From positions 124,001 through 188,000 of the forward strand of contig NZ_JARFYN010000006.1 in assembly GCF_030272695.1 (NCBI RefSeq): a stretch of 64,000 nt of DNA, given 5' to 3'. The notes beneath the pieces are model-generated. The model made no database searches. It had not been told where the DNA came from and saw only the letters and a list, made by a program, of their open reading frames with translations. This DNA is from Martinezella calliandrae. Lineage in GTDB: Bacteria; Pseudomonadota; Alphaproteobacteria; Rhizobiales; Rhizobiaceae. Both the position numbers and the translations under genes were made by a program. Of the stretch, positions 46,752 to 54,358 are shown piece after piece (position 1 is the first letter of the stretch; each line of letters opens with the position of its first letter).

Positions 46752-46776
46752 AACGTCCAGCCGCTAATTTTGTTCC
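46752..46776 (-). promoter_or_regulatory. EcfG-type promoter of the HWE kinase gene
   Basis: On the minus strand GGAAC (46776-46772), 16 bases, then CGTT (46755-46752) is an exact match to the EcfG consensus. It lies between the phyR stop and the kinase start, giving about 120 bases of leader. Confidence 0.65.
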
Positions 46777-46797
46777 ACGACAAGGTGTCAATTCGTA

Positions 46798-47592
46798 TCA
46801 GGCGGCCACCTTTGTGGTTTCATTAAAGAAAAGGGCCTGGCTGATCAGAGCTTTCACCATGTCGGGATTGAATGGCTTGGTCACAAGGAAGGTGGGCTCC
46901 GGCCGCTCGCCGGTCAGCAAGCGCTCCGGGAAGGCAGTAATGAAAATGACCGGAATGCTGGACGACTTGAGGATGTCGTTGACCGCGTCGATGCCAGAGC
47001 TGCCGTCGGCAAGCTGGATGTCGGCAAGCACCATGCTGGGGTTGGTGGCATTGTGAAGAGCAACTGCCTCCGCGTGGGTTCGGGCGATGCCGGTGACCCG
47101 ATGACCGAGGCTTTCGACCATCTGCTCGATATCCATCGCGATCAGCGGTTCATCCTCGATGATCATGATATCGGTCGCGACTTGGCGCGAAATTTCCTGC
47201 GACGCCTTGTCGAGCAGGTTCATGGCTTCGGTTTCCGGGACGTCGAGAATATCGGCGATCTCGCCGAGGCGAAAATTTTCGACGGAGGCAAGAAGGAAAG
47301 CCTGACGGGCGACCGGAGAAACCTTTGCAAGATTTACCGAGGCGCGCTGCTCCCAGGCATACGGCGATGTCGGCTCGGGAATCTGAACTGCCGAGGAACC
47401 GAACAGCTTGGTGAAGAGTTTATAAAGAGCGACGCGGTCGTTGGACGTGTCTGGAAAAATGGAAAGATCTGCGATTATCGCCTCCAAAACCGCCGCGACG
47501 TAAGCGTCGCCTGATGTTTGTGTGCCTGTCAGCGCACGGGAGTAGCGGCGCAAATAGGGAAGATGCGGCGCAATGCGAGTGGAAAGTGTCAT
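46798..47592 (-). CDS. phyR: General stress response anti-anti-sigma regulator PhyR
   Basis: The 264-residue protein fuses an N-terminal sigma-factor-like domain (about 1-130, with LPYLRRYSRALTG and FLLASVENFRLGEIADILDV) to a C-terminal receiver (about 140-260). Asp191 in MVLADIQLADG is the phosphorylation site, Glu146/Asp147 the acidic pocket, and Lys239 the switch lysine; FITAFPERLL is the FAT-GUY region. Phosphorylated PhyR sequesters NepR and frees EcfG. The start at 47592 fits the family N-terminus; the extension to 47658 does not. Confidence 0.96.
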   Translation of the reverse strand: MTLSTRIAPHLPYLRRYSRALTGTQTSGDAYVAAVLEAIIADLSIFPDTSNDRVALYKLFTKLFGSSAVQIPEPTSPYAWEQRASVNLAKVSPVARQAFLLASVENFRLGEIADILDVPETEAMNLLDKASQEISRQVATDIMIIEDEPLIAMDIEQMVESLGHRVTGIARTHAEAVALHNATNPSMVLADIQLADGSSGIDAVNDILKSSSIPVIFITAFPERLLTGERPEPTFLVTKPFNPDMVKALISQALFFNETTKVAA

Positions 47593-47657
47593 CAATGGCT
47601 CCCGCCCTTTACCAATTCCTAATTGAAACACAGCCACCAAGACTGCAGTGACAAGCA

Positions 47658-47682
47658 AACGCCAACTCAGTAAAAAAGTTCC
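47658..47682 (-). promoter_or_regulatory. EcfG-type promoter of phyR
   Basis: On the minus strand GGAAC (47682-47678), 16 bases, CGTT (47661-47658): an exact consensus match, 66 bases upstream of the phyR ATG. Its GGAAC is head-to-head with that of the nepR promoter. Confidence 0.72.
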
Positions 47683-47690
47683 TCTGTACC

Positions 47691-47715
47691 GGAACTTTTT
47701 TTAAGTAAAGGCATT
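47691..47715 (+). promoter_or_regulatory. EcfG-type promoter of nepR-ecfG
   Basis: GGAAC (47691-47695), 16 bases, CATT (47712-47715) fits the EcfG consensus with one -10 mismatch. The divergent -35 boxes form an inverted repeat GTTCC-N8-GGAAC at 47678-47695. It lies about 145 bases before nepR. Confidence 0.6.
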
Positions 47716-47858
47716 AACCCTGCCGACGAACAGTAGGTTTCAACCGCTCCGAATTCGGGGCCGAAGCGGACGGGCGCGAGGCATACTGGCCTCCCAGACT
47801 AGAGTGTACCAAGATACACTTTTATCCATGAACGCGAGAACATGCGGAAGCGAGCTAA

Positions 47859-48071
47859 ATGACCACCCAAAACCAAGAGGAAGCGGACCGCAAACGGCCT
47901 GACGTGCGTGCGGTCGATATCCTCGATCCCAACAATCAGATCGGTAACCGGCTGCGCTCCTTTTACGCTGCGGTGCAGGATGAAGCTATCCCCGATCGTT
48001 TCCTTGACCTGCTTGAGAAGCTGGATCAGGCCGAGCGGCTGGCTTCTGCTTCCGCAAAACTCTCCGATTAA
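47859..48071 (+). CDS. nepR: Anti-sigma factor NepR
   Basis: The 70-residue protein has the NepR core DPNNQIGNRLRSFYAAVQDE (about residues 23-42) and PDRFLDLLEKLDQAE, the two helices that wrap EcfG or PhyR. It has the typical disordered ends. It precedes ecfG by 12 bases, as in most alphaproteobacteria, and completes the PhyR-NepR-EcfG partner switch. Confidence 0.95.
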   Translation: MTTQNQEEADRKRPDVRAVDILDPNNQIGNRLRSFYAAVQDEAIPDRFLDLLEKLDQAERLASASAKLSD

Positions 48072-48083
48072 GGAGGAAGCGTC

Positions 48084-48635
48084 ATGGAACGAAAACCGAG
48101 CTTCAAGCGCGAACTTCTGGCCGCTCTGCCGAGCCTGCGCGCCTTCGCCATCTCTTTGACCGGACGTCACGACCGCGCCGATGATCTTGTGCAGGACACG
48201 ATCATGAAGGCTTGGGCCAAGCAGGATCATTTCGAGATGGGCACGAATATGAAGGCCTGGCTCTTCACCATTTTGCGCAACGAACTTTATAGCCAGATGC
48301 GCAAAAGTGGCCGAGAGGTGCAGGATAGCGACGGCCTGTTCACGGAATCGATGGCGACGCATCCCTCGCAATATGGTGCGCTCGACCTGCAGGATTTCCG
48401 CAAGGCGCTCGATCAGTTACCGGCCGATCAACGCGAAGCCATCATCCTCGTCGGCGCTTCCGGTTTTTCCTATGAGGAGGCTGCAGAGATCTGCGGCTGC
48501 GCCGTCGGCACTATCAAGAGCCGCGTCAACAGGGCCCGGCAGCGTCTGCAGGAATTGCTACAGATTTCCGGGGAGGCGGACTTCGGTCCCGACGCTACCT
48601 CCGCGCCACTGACGTCCAAGGCGTTTGCATTCTAG
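48084..48635 (+). CDS. ecfG: General stress ECF sigma factor EcfG
   Basis: The 183-residue ECF15 sigma factor has region 2 around HDRADDLVQDTIMKAWAKQD and NMKAWLFTILRNELYSQMRK, and region 4 around LPADQREAIILVGASGFSYE and AVGTIKSRVNRARQRLQELL. It directs RNA polymerase to GGAAC...CGTT promoters, several of which occur in this same locus. It follows AAGGAGGAAGCGTC, a strong ribosome-binding site. Confidence 0.95.
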   Translation: MERKPSFKRELLAALPSLRAFAISLTGRHDRADDLVQDTIMKAWAKQDHFEMGTNMKAWLFTILRNELYSQMRKSGREVQDSDGLFTESMATHPSQYGALDLQDFRKALDQLPADQREAIILVGASGFSYEEAAEICGCAVGTIKSRVNRARQRLQELLQISGEADFGPDATSAPLTSKAFAF

Positions 48636-48662
48636 CCAAAGGCTATCCGGATCAAGCCGCTC

Positions 48663-49067
48663 TCAATCATCCCGCTTCTTCGTTCCAAGCAAGTTGCCCA
48701 GTACGAGAGCGGTGGCGATGGCGGCGGTCAGCAGCGGTTGTGACCTTGCGAGGCCAAGCGCCACAACGGCCATGGATTCCAAGGCGACGCGGCGTTCGTG
48801 GAGGCGGCGCTCTTCCTGCTTGTTGATAATCGCCATGATGACGAGAACGATCAGGCCGAGCAGCAGGGTGCCGGCAGCAATCAACAGCGCCGAAACGGCT
48901 GCGCCATAGATGGTTGCCAGCCACATGGCGGCGGCCACCAGAGCAAAGGCATAGGCCGTTAAAATGAGAATCGCCGCGATGCCGACAAAAATACCGTTAC
49001 GCTTGGTGCGCGCAACGGTACGGTTCAAGGTGCCTGACAGGAGCAGGCCGAGGAACGGAGCTAGCAT
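48663..49067 (-). CDS. Holin-superfamily-III-like membrane protein
   Basis: The 134-residue protein has two strong membrane helices forming a hairpin (about 28-52 and 56-83), a charged linker (NKQEERRLHERRVALES) and a third hydrophobic segment (about 110-125). This arrangement is annotated as phage holin family, but no phage genes are near. It is cotranscribed with the DUF883 gene 9 bases upstream, and the pair is predicted to be EcfG-dependent, suggesting an envelope stress role. Confidence 0.8.
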   Translation of the reverse strand: MLAPFLGLLLSGTLNRTVARTKRNGIFVGIAAILILTAYAFALVAAAMWLATIYGAAVSALLIAAGTLLLGLIVLVIMAIINKQEERRLHERRVALESMAVVALGLARSQPLLTAAIATALVLGNLLGTKKRDD

Positions 49068-49076
49068 TGAAGCTCC

Positions 49077-49427
49077 TCAACGGCGCGAAAGAAGCAGGGC
49101 AACCGCCAATCCGAAAGCGGCGGCAGCCCCGATGGTGGCAATCGGATGCTGGCGCACCGTCCGGCGCATTTCCCGCGTACCCTTGACATAGCCGTGCTGC
49201 AACTCGCGCAGCAGTTCTTCGCCGCGAGCCGTCAGATCCTCGTAGCTGGTCTCTGCACGCGCGCGCATCGACTGGCTCTGCCTGGCGCTGTTTTCACCGA
49301 CGACTTTGGCGAACGCGGCAATTTCGTTGCGCAGATGTTCGATCTGTTCTTCAATGCTGGCTTCGATGTCGTGCAAGCTGCCGCCATTACGCTTGGCTCG
49401 CGCCGAATGGAGGATGGATGGTGCCAT
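49077..49427 (-). CDS. DUF883 (ElaB/YgaM-like) protein
   Basis: The 116-residue protein has an amphipathic helical region (about 20-85, DIEASIEEQIEHLRNEIAAF onwards) and a C-terminal membrane anchor (HPIATIGAAAAFGLAVALLL, about 94-113) preceded by RQHP, the DUF883 layout. ElaB homologues are tail-anchored, stationary-phase proteins that bind ribosomes in E. coli. An EcfG-type promoter lies 128 bases upstream. Confidence 0.87.
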   Translation of the reverse strand: MAPSILHSARAKRNGGSLHDIEASIEEQIEHLRNEIAAFAKVVGENSARQSQSMRARAETSYEDLTARGEELLRELQHGYVKGTREMRRTVRQHPIATIGAAAAFGLAVALLLSRR

Positions 49428-49554
49428 GGTCTTGCTCCCTTACGTCGTTAGCGTCTTTGTCCTGGCGCCTCAAGATTGCGCCGGCGATAATCGAATGCTG
49501 CCAGTATTTTGCGCTGTTAAGCGTGCAAAGCATTGATCTGCATCATTGGTCATC

Positions 49555-49580
49555 AACGCAGCCATGTAACGAAAAGTTCC
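49555..49580 (-). promoter_or_regulatory. EcfG-type promoter of the DUF883/holin-like pair
   Basis: On the minus strand GGAAC (49580-49576), 17 bases, CGTT (49558-49555). It sits immediately downstream of the hmuV stop at 49603 and reads into the DUF883 gene. Confidence 0.6.
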
Positions 49581-49602
49581 GGGCTGTGCGTCGAAAGGGA
49601 AA

Positions 49603-50394
49603 TCACGCCGTGAGCGCACTGTGAGCTAGCACGAACGGGACGCCATCGAGGGGGACGCGATTCACCCTGAGCGCGCAGCCGAAGACATCCTGCAGATGCC
49701 GATCGGTCAAAACGTCGGCCACAGGACCGGCTGCCTGCAACCGCCCGTTCCTGAGCAAGGCCATCTGGTTGGCGAAAAGGGCGGTGAGATTGAGATCGTG
49801 CATGACGGCAATGACACCGCCCCCGCGCGCGCAGAATTGCCGGGCGAGCGTCATGATGGCGAGCTGATGGCTGATGTCGAGGCTGGAGACCGGCTCGTCG
49901 AGAAGCAGCCAGCAAGGTTTGCCGTCGATGATGGGCTCGGGGATTTGGCATAGCACCCGGGCCAATTGGACGCGCTGTTGCTCGCCGCCTGAAAGCTCCT
50001 GATAGAAGCGCCCCTCGAAGCCGGCGAGATCGACCGAGGAAAGCGCCTCCGTAGCGATGCGATCGGCCTGTTTGGGATATCGGTTGCGCCCGGTCGCGGA
50101 TCCCATGCGGACGATTTCGCGGACGGTGAAGGGGAAGGAGATCGCACTTGCCTGCGGCAGCACGCCGCGCATTTCGGCCAGTTGCCAGGCTTGGAGGCTG
50201 CCGATCTCGGCGGCGTTGAGGCGCACCGAACCCTGATAGGCGAGCTCCCCCGAAATGGCCTTCAAAATCGTCGTCTTGCCCGAGCCGTTCGGCCCGCAAA
50301 TCGCTGTCAACGCGCCGGCGGGTGCGGCGAAGGAGACATCGTGCACGATTGTCTTGCCGGCGAGCCGGACGGAAAGGTTCGAGACGTCGATCAT
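49603..50394 (-). CDS. hmuV: Hemin ABC transporter ATPase HmuV
   Basis: The 263-residue ATPase has Walker A GPNGSGKTT (about 34-42), signature LSGGEQQRVQLARVL, Walker B LLLDEPVSSLD and switch VMHDLNLTALFANQMALL, typical of heme and siderophore importers. The start at 50394 fits the family (MIDVSNLSVRLAGK) and lies 8 bases after hmuU. It is the last gene of hmuP-S-T-U-V. Confidence 0.93.
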   Translation of the reverse strand: MIDVSNLSVRLAGKTIVHDVSFAAPAGALTAICGPNGSGKTTILKAISGELAYQGSVRLNAAEIGSLQAWQLAEMRGVLPQASAISFPFTVREIVRMGSATGRNRYPKQADRIATEALSSVDLAGFEGRFYQELSGGEQQRVQLARVLCQIPEPIIDGKPCWLLLDEPVSSLDISHQLAIMTLARQFCARGGGVIAVMHDLNLTALFANQMALLRNGRLQAAGPVADVLTDRHLQDVFGCALRVNRVPLDGVPFVLAHSALTA

Positions 50395-50401
50395 CGAAAA
50401 C

Positions 50402-51523
50402 TCACTGGCTGAGGCGAGAGCGCTGCCGAAGCAGCATCCACAGGAAGAAGGGCCCGCCGACACCGGCGGTGATGATGCCGATCGGCAGTTCGGCCGGCGA
50501 GACGACGGTGCGGGCCACCACGTCGGCAATCATCAGTAGGGTGCCGCCGAACAAAGCGGACGCCGGCAGCAGAAAGCGATGGTCCGGACCAATCGCCATG
50601 CGCAGGATATGCGGCACGATGATGCCGACGAAGCCGATGCCGCCGCTCACCGCCACGGAGGCGCCGATCGCGGCCGCAACGCTGACGATGGCGACATTCT
50701 TCAGCCGCTGCAGAGCGACGCCCATGTGAAAGGCGGCGGCTTCGCCGAGCGTCAGAGCATTGAGGCCGCGCGCCATGAAGGGCAATGGCAGCATGGAGAG
50801 GACTATGATTGGGCCGACAGCGGCGATCTTGGTCCAGGTCGCCCCCGCGAGCGATCCCATGCTCCAGAAGGTCAGATCACGCAACTGCCGATCATCGGCC
50901 ATGTAAATCAGCACGCCGGTTGCCGCCAGTGCCAGGGAGCCGAGCGCGATGCCGGCGAGCAGCATGGTCGCGATCGATGTCTGCCCATGCCGTGTCGCCA
51001 CTCTGTAGAGGAGTATGGTCGTAGCCAGGCCGCCGATGAAGGCGGCGATCGGCAAGGAGAAGATGCCAACGACATGGGCGACCGGGGCGAGGATACCGCC
51101 GGTAAGGACGATCATCGCCACGGCGCCGAGACTGGAGCCGGCCGAAACGCCGATCAGGCCGGGATCGGCCATCGGATTGCGGAACAGGCCCTGCATGACC
51201 GCGCCGGACACCGCGAGCCCGCCGCCGATCAGGAAGCCCAGGATGGCGCGGGGGAGGCGAATGTCAAAGACGATGATACGGTCGCGGCTGCTCAATGCGT
51301 CGTGCGCACCGCCGCGGATCATGCTGCCGATGACGTCGACGATCGAGGCATTCGACGCGCCGGTCGTGATTGAAAAGGCGAAAGCGAGGAAGGCTGCGAT
51401 CGCGAGGACGGTCAAGACGAAGAACGCAAGCACGGTGCGGTCGCCCTCGCGATAGGGGCGATCGGTGTGGTGCGATATGCTCTTCAGCCCCGGCTTGACC
51501 TCGTGAGGCGCCACCTCAGCCAC
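50402..51523 (-). CDS. hmuU: Hemin ABC transporter permease HmuU
   Basis: The 373-residue FecCD-type permease has about nine to ten membrane helices, with DIRLPRAILGFLIGGGLAVSG and FVGIIVPHILRMAIGPDHRF as family signatures. The N-terminus has a 30-residue cytoplasmic extension before TM1. It forms the inner-membrane channel for heme with HmuV. Its start overlaps the hmuT stop by 8 bases. Confidence 0.94.
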   Translation of the reverse strand: MAEVAPHEVKPGLKSISHHTDRPYREGDRTVLAFFVLTVLAIAAFLAFAFSITTGASNASIVDVIGSMIRGGAHDALSSRDRIIVFDIRLPRAILGFLIGGGLAVSGAVMQGLFRNPMADPGLIGVSAGSSLGAVAMIVLTGGILAPVAHVVGIFSLPIAAFIGGLATTILLYRVATRHGQTSIATMLLAGIALGSLALAATGVLIYMADDRQLRDLTFWSMGSLAGATWTKIAAVGPIIVLSMLPLPFMARGLNALTLGEAAAFHMGVALQRLKNVAIVSVAAAIGASVAVSGGIGFVGIIVPHILRMAIGPDHRFLLPASALFGGTLLMIADVVARTVVSPAELPIGIITAGVGGPFFLWMLLRQRSRLSQ

Positions 51524-52442
51524 CGTAGATCGCAGCGTTCAGGGCGCGCACGGCACTGGCGGTGCGTGGCCCGAAGCCAAGCAGATGCAAGCCGTCCATG
51601 CGGATGACCGCCTTATGGCTGGCCGCAGGTGTCAGCGAGATCGCCGGCTGCTTCAAGAGGTCGTCGTTCGTCATCGACAACGGACCCTCGCGGTCCATGA
51701 TCAAGATCACATCCGGCTTGGCTTCGATGATCGCTTCATCGGTCAAAGGCTTGTAGCCCGAGAAACTGTCGACGGCATTGATAGCGCCGGCAAGCTTGAT
51801 GATGCCCTCAGCCGCGGTGTCGCTGCCGGCAGCGAGGATTTTGCCGTTCTGGTAGCTGAGGACGAAGAGCACGCGTTTGCGCTCCGCTTCGGGGCGCTTC
51901 TGGGAACTTCCAATCGCAGCATCAAGATCGGCGGCGACCTTGATTTCGAGCGCCTTCGCCTTGTCCGGAACGCCGAGCAGCGAGCCGACGACGTCGATCT
52001 TCTTCAGGATGCCGTCCCGGTCGTAGGTTTGCGGCACGGTTTCGAAAGGCACGCGGGCATTGCGCAGCACTGCCAGAGCCTCCGGCGGGCCGGAGCCGTC
52101 CACTGCGATGATCGCGGTCGGATTGACGGCCAGGATGCCCTCCGGCGACAGTGCACGCATATAGCCGACATCAGGCAGCTTGGCTGCCGCCTCCGGATAG
52201 ATGCTGGTGGAATCGCGGGCGATCAGCCTGTTTTCCTCGCCCAGCGCGTAGATGATCTCGGTGACGTCGCCGCCGATCGAGACGAGACGCGAGCTATCGA
52301 TTTTCGGTGCTTCGGCGGCATGGGCGTGCTCAACGAGATTATGGCCGCCTCTGATCGCGTCCACGGGAATGAGCGGCAAGGCCATCACCAGCGTCGTTAG
52401 CGCGATTTCCCACGGCTTGATGCGCTTGAAGTTCTTCGACAT
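51516..52442 (-). CDS. hmuT: Periplasmic hemin-binding protein HmuT
   Basis: The 308-residue helical-backbone binding protein (FecB/BtuF fold) has an N-terminal signal segment (WEIALTTLVMALPLIPV) and RLVSIGGDVTEIIYALGEEN, ARDSTSIYPEAAAKLPDVGY (its Tyr is a heme ligand in homologues) and PDVILIMDREGP. It hands heme from the outer-membrane receptor to HmuUV. The start at 52442 is preferred over the 25-residue-longer frame. No outer-membrane receptor (hmuR) is in this window. Confidence 0.92.
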   Translation of the reverse strand: MSKNFKRIKPWEIALTTLVMALPLIPVDAIRGGHNLVEHAHAAEAPKIDSSRLVSIGGDVTEIIYALGEENRLIARDSTSIYPEAAAKLPDVGYMRALSPEGILAVNPTAIIAVDGSGPPEALAVLRNARVPFETVPQTYDRDGILKKIDVVGSLLGVPDKAKALEIKVAADLDAAIGSSQKRPEAERKRVLFVLSYQNGKILAAGSDTAAEGIIKLAGAINAVDSFSGYKPLTDEAIIEAKPDVILIMDREGPLSMTNDDLLKQPAISLTPAASHKAVIRMDGLHLLGFGPRTASAVRALNAAIYGG

Positions 52443-52458
52443 CGTGATGTCCCGATCC

Positions 52459-53526
52459 TTACGCGGCGACGCTGTCGTCGGCCTTCGGAAGGTTCTCGAC
52501 AATGACGCGCCAGTCACCGCGCTCTTCGAACCCTTCCTTCCGCTTGCCGAAGAACTGGATGATCATCTCGCCCTTGGCATTGTAGGCCTCGAGCGACGTG
52601 ACATGCCCCTCCTTGGTCGGCTTGCGCACCGCCCAGACCTCGGCGATATGATCCTGGCGCAGATGCAAATGGAAGGTGGGGTCCATAATGTTGATCCAGG
52701 GGCCCATGGCCTCTACGTTGAAGATCGGCCCGGAATGAATCTGCACGATGCCGTCATTGGCAACGAAGCACATGATCGGCAGACCTTCGCGGACCGAGGC
52801 ATGCATCATTTCGGCGACCGCGGTTGGCGCAAGCTTCCAGGCATAGTCGTCGCCGACCGTGCGGATCGCTGCCTGCCTGCCGATTTTCAGTTTCTGCAGC
52901 ATGCCGAAGAATTGATGTGTGTCCGTCATGCGGCTCCAATGATCGCGCAGTTCGTCGCGGCTGACATCGCCGTCGATCTCGCCGTTGTCATATCCGGAGC
53001 GATCCTCAACAAAATCCTGCGACTGGTCTTCGAGCCGCAGCTCGGCGACGATTTCATGGTACGCTTCGATGTTCGAGGCGGGGCGCAGATGCACCTTGTG
53101 GACGGCGTCGCCGGCCTTATCGAAAAACTGTAGGCTGAGCCGCTGTTGGTCGCCGTCCGTTTTGGTGACGGCGAAGGCATGCGCCCAGCGCTTCGGGAAG
53201 ATGCGCAGATCGATGTTCTCGCCGAGGACAATGGCTGCCTGTACGCCTGATTTGATGTTTTCGTAGACCCCGATTTTTTCATGGACGGCGCTTTCGTTGC
53301 GCGACAGGGCCAGGATTTCACCGAGAGAAGCGACGCGACCCAGGAAGCGATCGACATCGGCATCGATGCGAGTAGCGGAAATGCCGACTTCGGCGGCAAC
53401 CAATGCTGCTTCGGAAAGGCCCAATCGAGCAGCGACGTCGCGCTCGCGCATTTTGGGATTTTCGGTGCGGAAGACGCGGATGTCGTTGGCGGACAGGCGG
53501 CTCGTATCTTTGGTCGTCTCAGTCAT
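52459..53526 (-). CDS. hmuS: Hemin-degrading/trafficking factor HmuS
   Basis: The 355-residue cytoplasmic protein has two repeated HemS/ChuX-like halves (about 20-180 and 195-345). Motifs include NPKMRERDVAARLGLSEAAL and GPWINIMDPTFHLHLRQDHI, where a His would bind heme. Homologues bind heme and pass it to, or act as, a degrading enzyme. It lies between hmuP and hmuT in the operon. Confidence 0.94.
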   Translation of the reverse strand: MTETTKDTSRLSANDIRVFRTENPKMRERDVAARLGLSEAALVAAEVGISATRIDADVDRFLGRVASLGEILALSRNESAVHEKIGVYENIKSGVQAAIVLGENIDLRIFPKRWAHAFAVTKTDGDQQRLSLQFFDKAGDAVHKVHLRPASNIEAYHEIVAELRLEDQSQDFVEDRSGYDNGEIDGDVSRDELRDHWSRMTDTHQFFGMLQKLKIGRQAAIRTVGDDYAWKLAPTAVAEMMHASVREGLPIMCFVANDGIVQIHSGPIFNVEAMGPWINIMDPTFHLHLRQDHIAEVWAVRKPTKEGHVTSLEAYNAKGEMIIQFFGKRKEGFEERGDWRVIVENLPKADDSVAA

Positions 53527-53535
53527 CTGCTATGC

Positions 53536-53778
53536 CTATTTGTTGAGAATGAGTTTGCCTTGGCGCGTAATCTTCATCCGGTAGATGACGCCGTCGTGCC
53601 TGATCATTATTTCGGTTTGGCCCCGGAAAATATCGGTGCTCTCGACAATTCTAGTTTGCGGTGCGGCCATCAGCGGCACCGGCTGTATCGGGGTTTTCTC
53701 AGCAATCATCCTGCTTGGTTTTGCCTGAAAATTCATAGGGAGCCGGGGAAAGCCCTGGCCAGATTTATCTTGACTCAC
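53536..53778 (-). CDS. hmuP: Hemin uptake regulator HmuP (HemP family)
   Basis: The product is 80 residues if the GTG at 53778 is used, or 66 if translation starts at the ATG at 53736. The conserved HemP domain is the C-terminal half, with RIVESTDIFRGQTEIMIRHD and YRMKITRQGKLILNK. HmuP activates heme receptor expression in rhizobia. The GTG has AGGA 12 bases upstream but overlaps an iron-box-like site, so the shorter form is possible. First gene of hmuPSTUV. Confidence 0.85.
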   Translation of the reverse strand: MSQDKSGQGFPRLPMNFQAKPSRMIAEKTPIQPVPLMAAPQTRIVESTDIFRGQTEIMIRHDGVIYRMKITRQGKLILNK

Positions 53779-53785
53779 ATACTCA
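53771..53785 (-). promoter_or_regulatory. Iron-responsive operator-like site (TGA-N9-TCA) before hmuP
   Basis: TGACTCACATACTCA fits the RirA iron-responsive operator pattern TGA-N9-TCA of rhizobia. It lies in the short region between hmuP and the divergent periplasmic protein gene. Confidence 0.5.
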
Positions 53786-53904
53786 AGGTTTCCTAAAAAG
53801 GCAATAGAAGACTGAAAGAGTCAAGTTTAAATTTTGGGCGCTGCACAAGCCGATATCCGGTGCTCGATCTGCGCTCGCCAAGAGATATTCAGGAGAGATT
53901 GCCG

Positions 53905-54354
53905 ATGCCGACAAAGACGATTTTGGCGGTGGCTGCCCTTGGGCTTTTCGCCATTGCATCCTGCGTCCCGGCCTTCGCCGAGGAGGTGACCGCGGTTCCA
54001 GCGGCAAATGCCCAAAAACTTACTGTCGAGCTCAATGCGCTGGTCCCGTCCCAGAAAGGTTTAATGATGACCTTCGTCGCGGAAAACGATCTGGCGACGG
54101 CGATCGGCAAGATCTCCTTCGAACTCGCCTTCTTCAACGACAAGAATGCGGTCGACCGTGTCACCGTCCTTGATTTTCGCGACCTGCCGGTCGGCAAGAA
54201 GCGGGTGCGGCAATTCGATATGCCCGGCGTGAAGTGCGAGAGCGTCAGCCGGATCATCATGAACGATACGCCGGTGTGCGATGGTCCGGCGGCGGGAAAG
54301 TGCAAGGCGGCTCTCACGACACGTTCGCAGCTTTCCGTTCCTTTCGAAGGCTGA
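53905..54354 (+). CDS. Secreted protein of unknown function upstream of tonB
   Basis: The 149-residue protein has a signal peptide. IASC at residues 16-19 could be a lipobox, or cleavage may follow AFA at about 25. The mature part is mostly beta-like (KISFELAFFNDKNAVDRVTV, DLPVGKKRVRQFDMPG) with Cys in VKCES, PVCDG and GKCKA. I do not recognise the family. It is 4 bases before tonB and divergent from hmuP, so a periplasmic role in heme or TonB function is plausible. The start at 53905 follows AGGAGAGATTGCCG. Confidence 0.75.
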   Translation: MPTKTILAVAALGLFAIASCVPAFAEEVTAVPAANAQKLTVELNALVPSQKGLMMTFVAENDLATAIGKISFELAFFNDKNAVDRVTVLDFRDLPVGKKRVRQFDMPGVKCESVSRIIMNDTPVCDGPAAGKCKAALTTRSQLSVPFEG

Positions 54355-54358
54355 GACC

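Noticed and set aside
48663..49067. Prophage remnant suggested by the holin-like gene
   Set aside because: No other phage genes, integrase, att repeats or composition shift; the gene is in a predicted EcfG operon.
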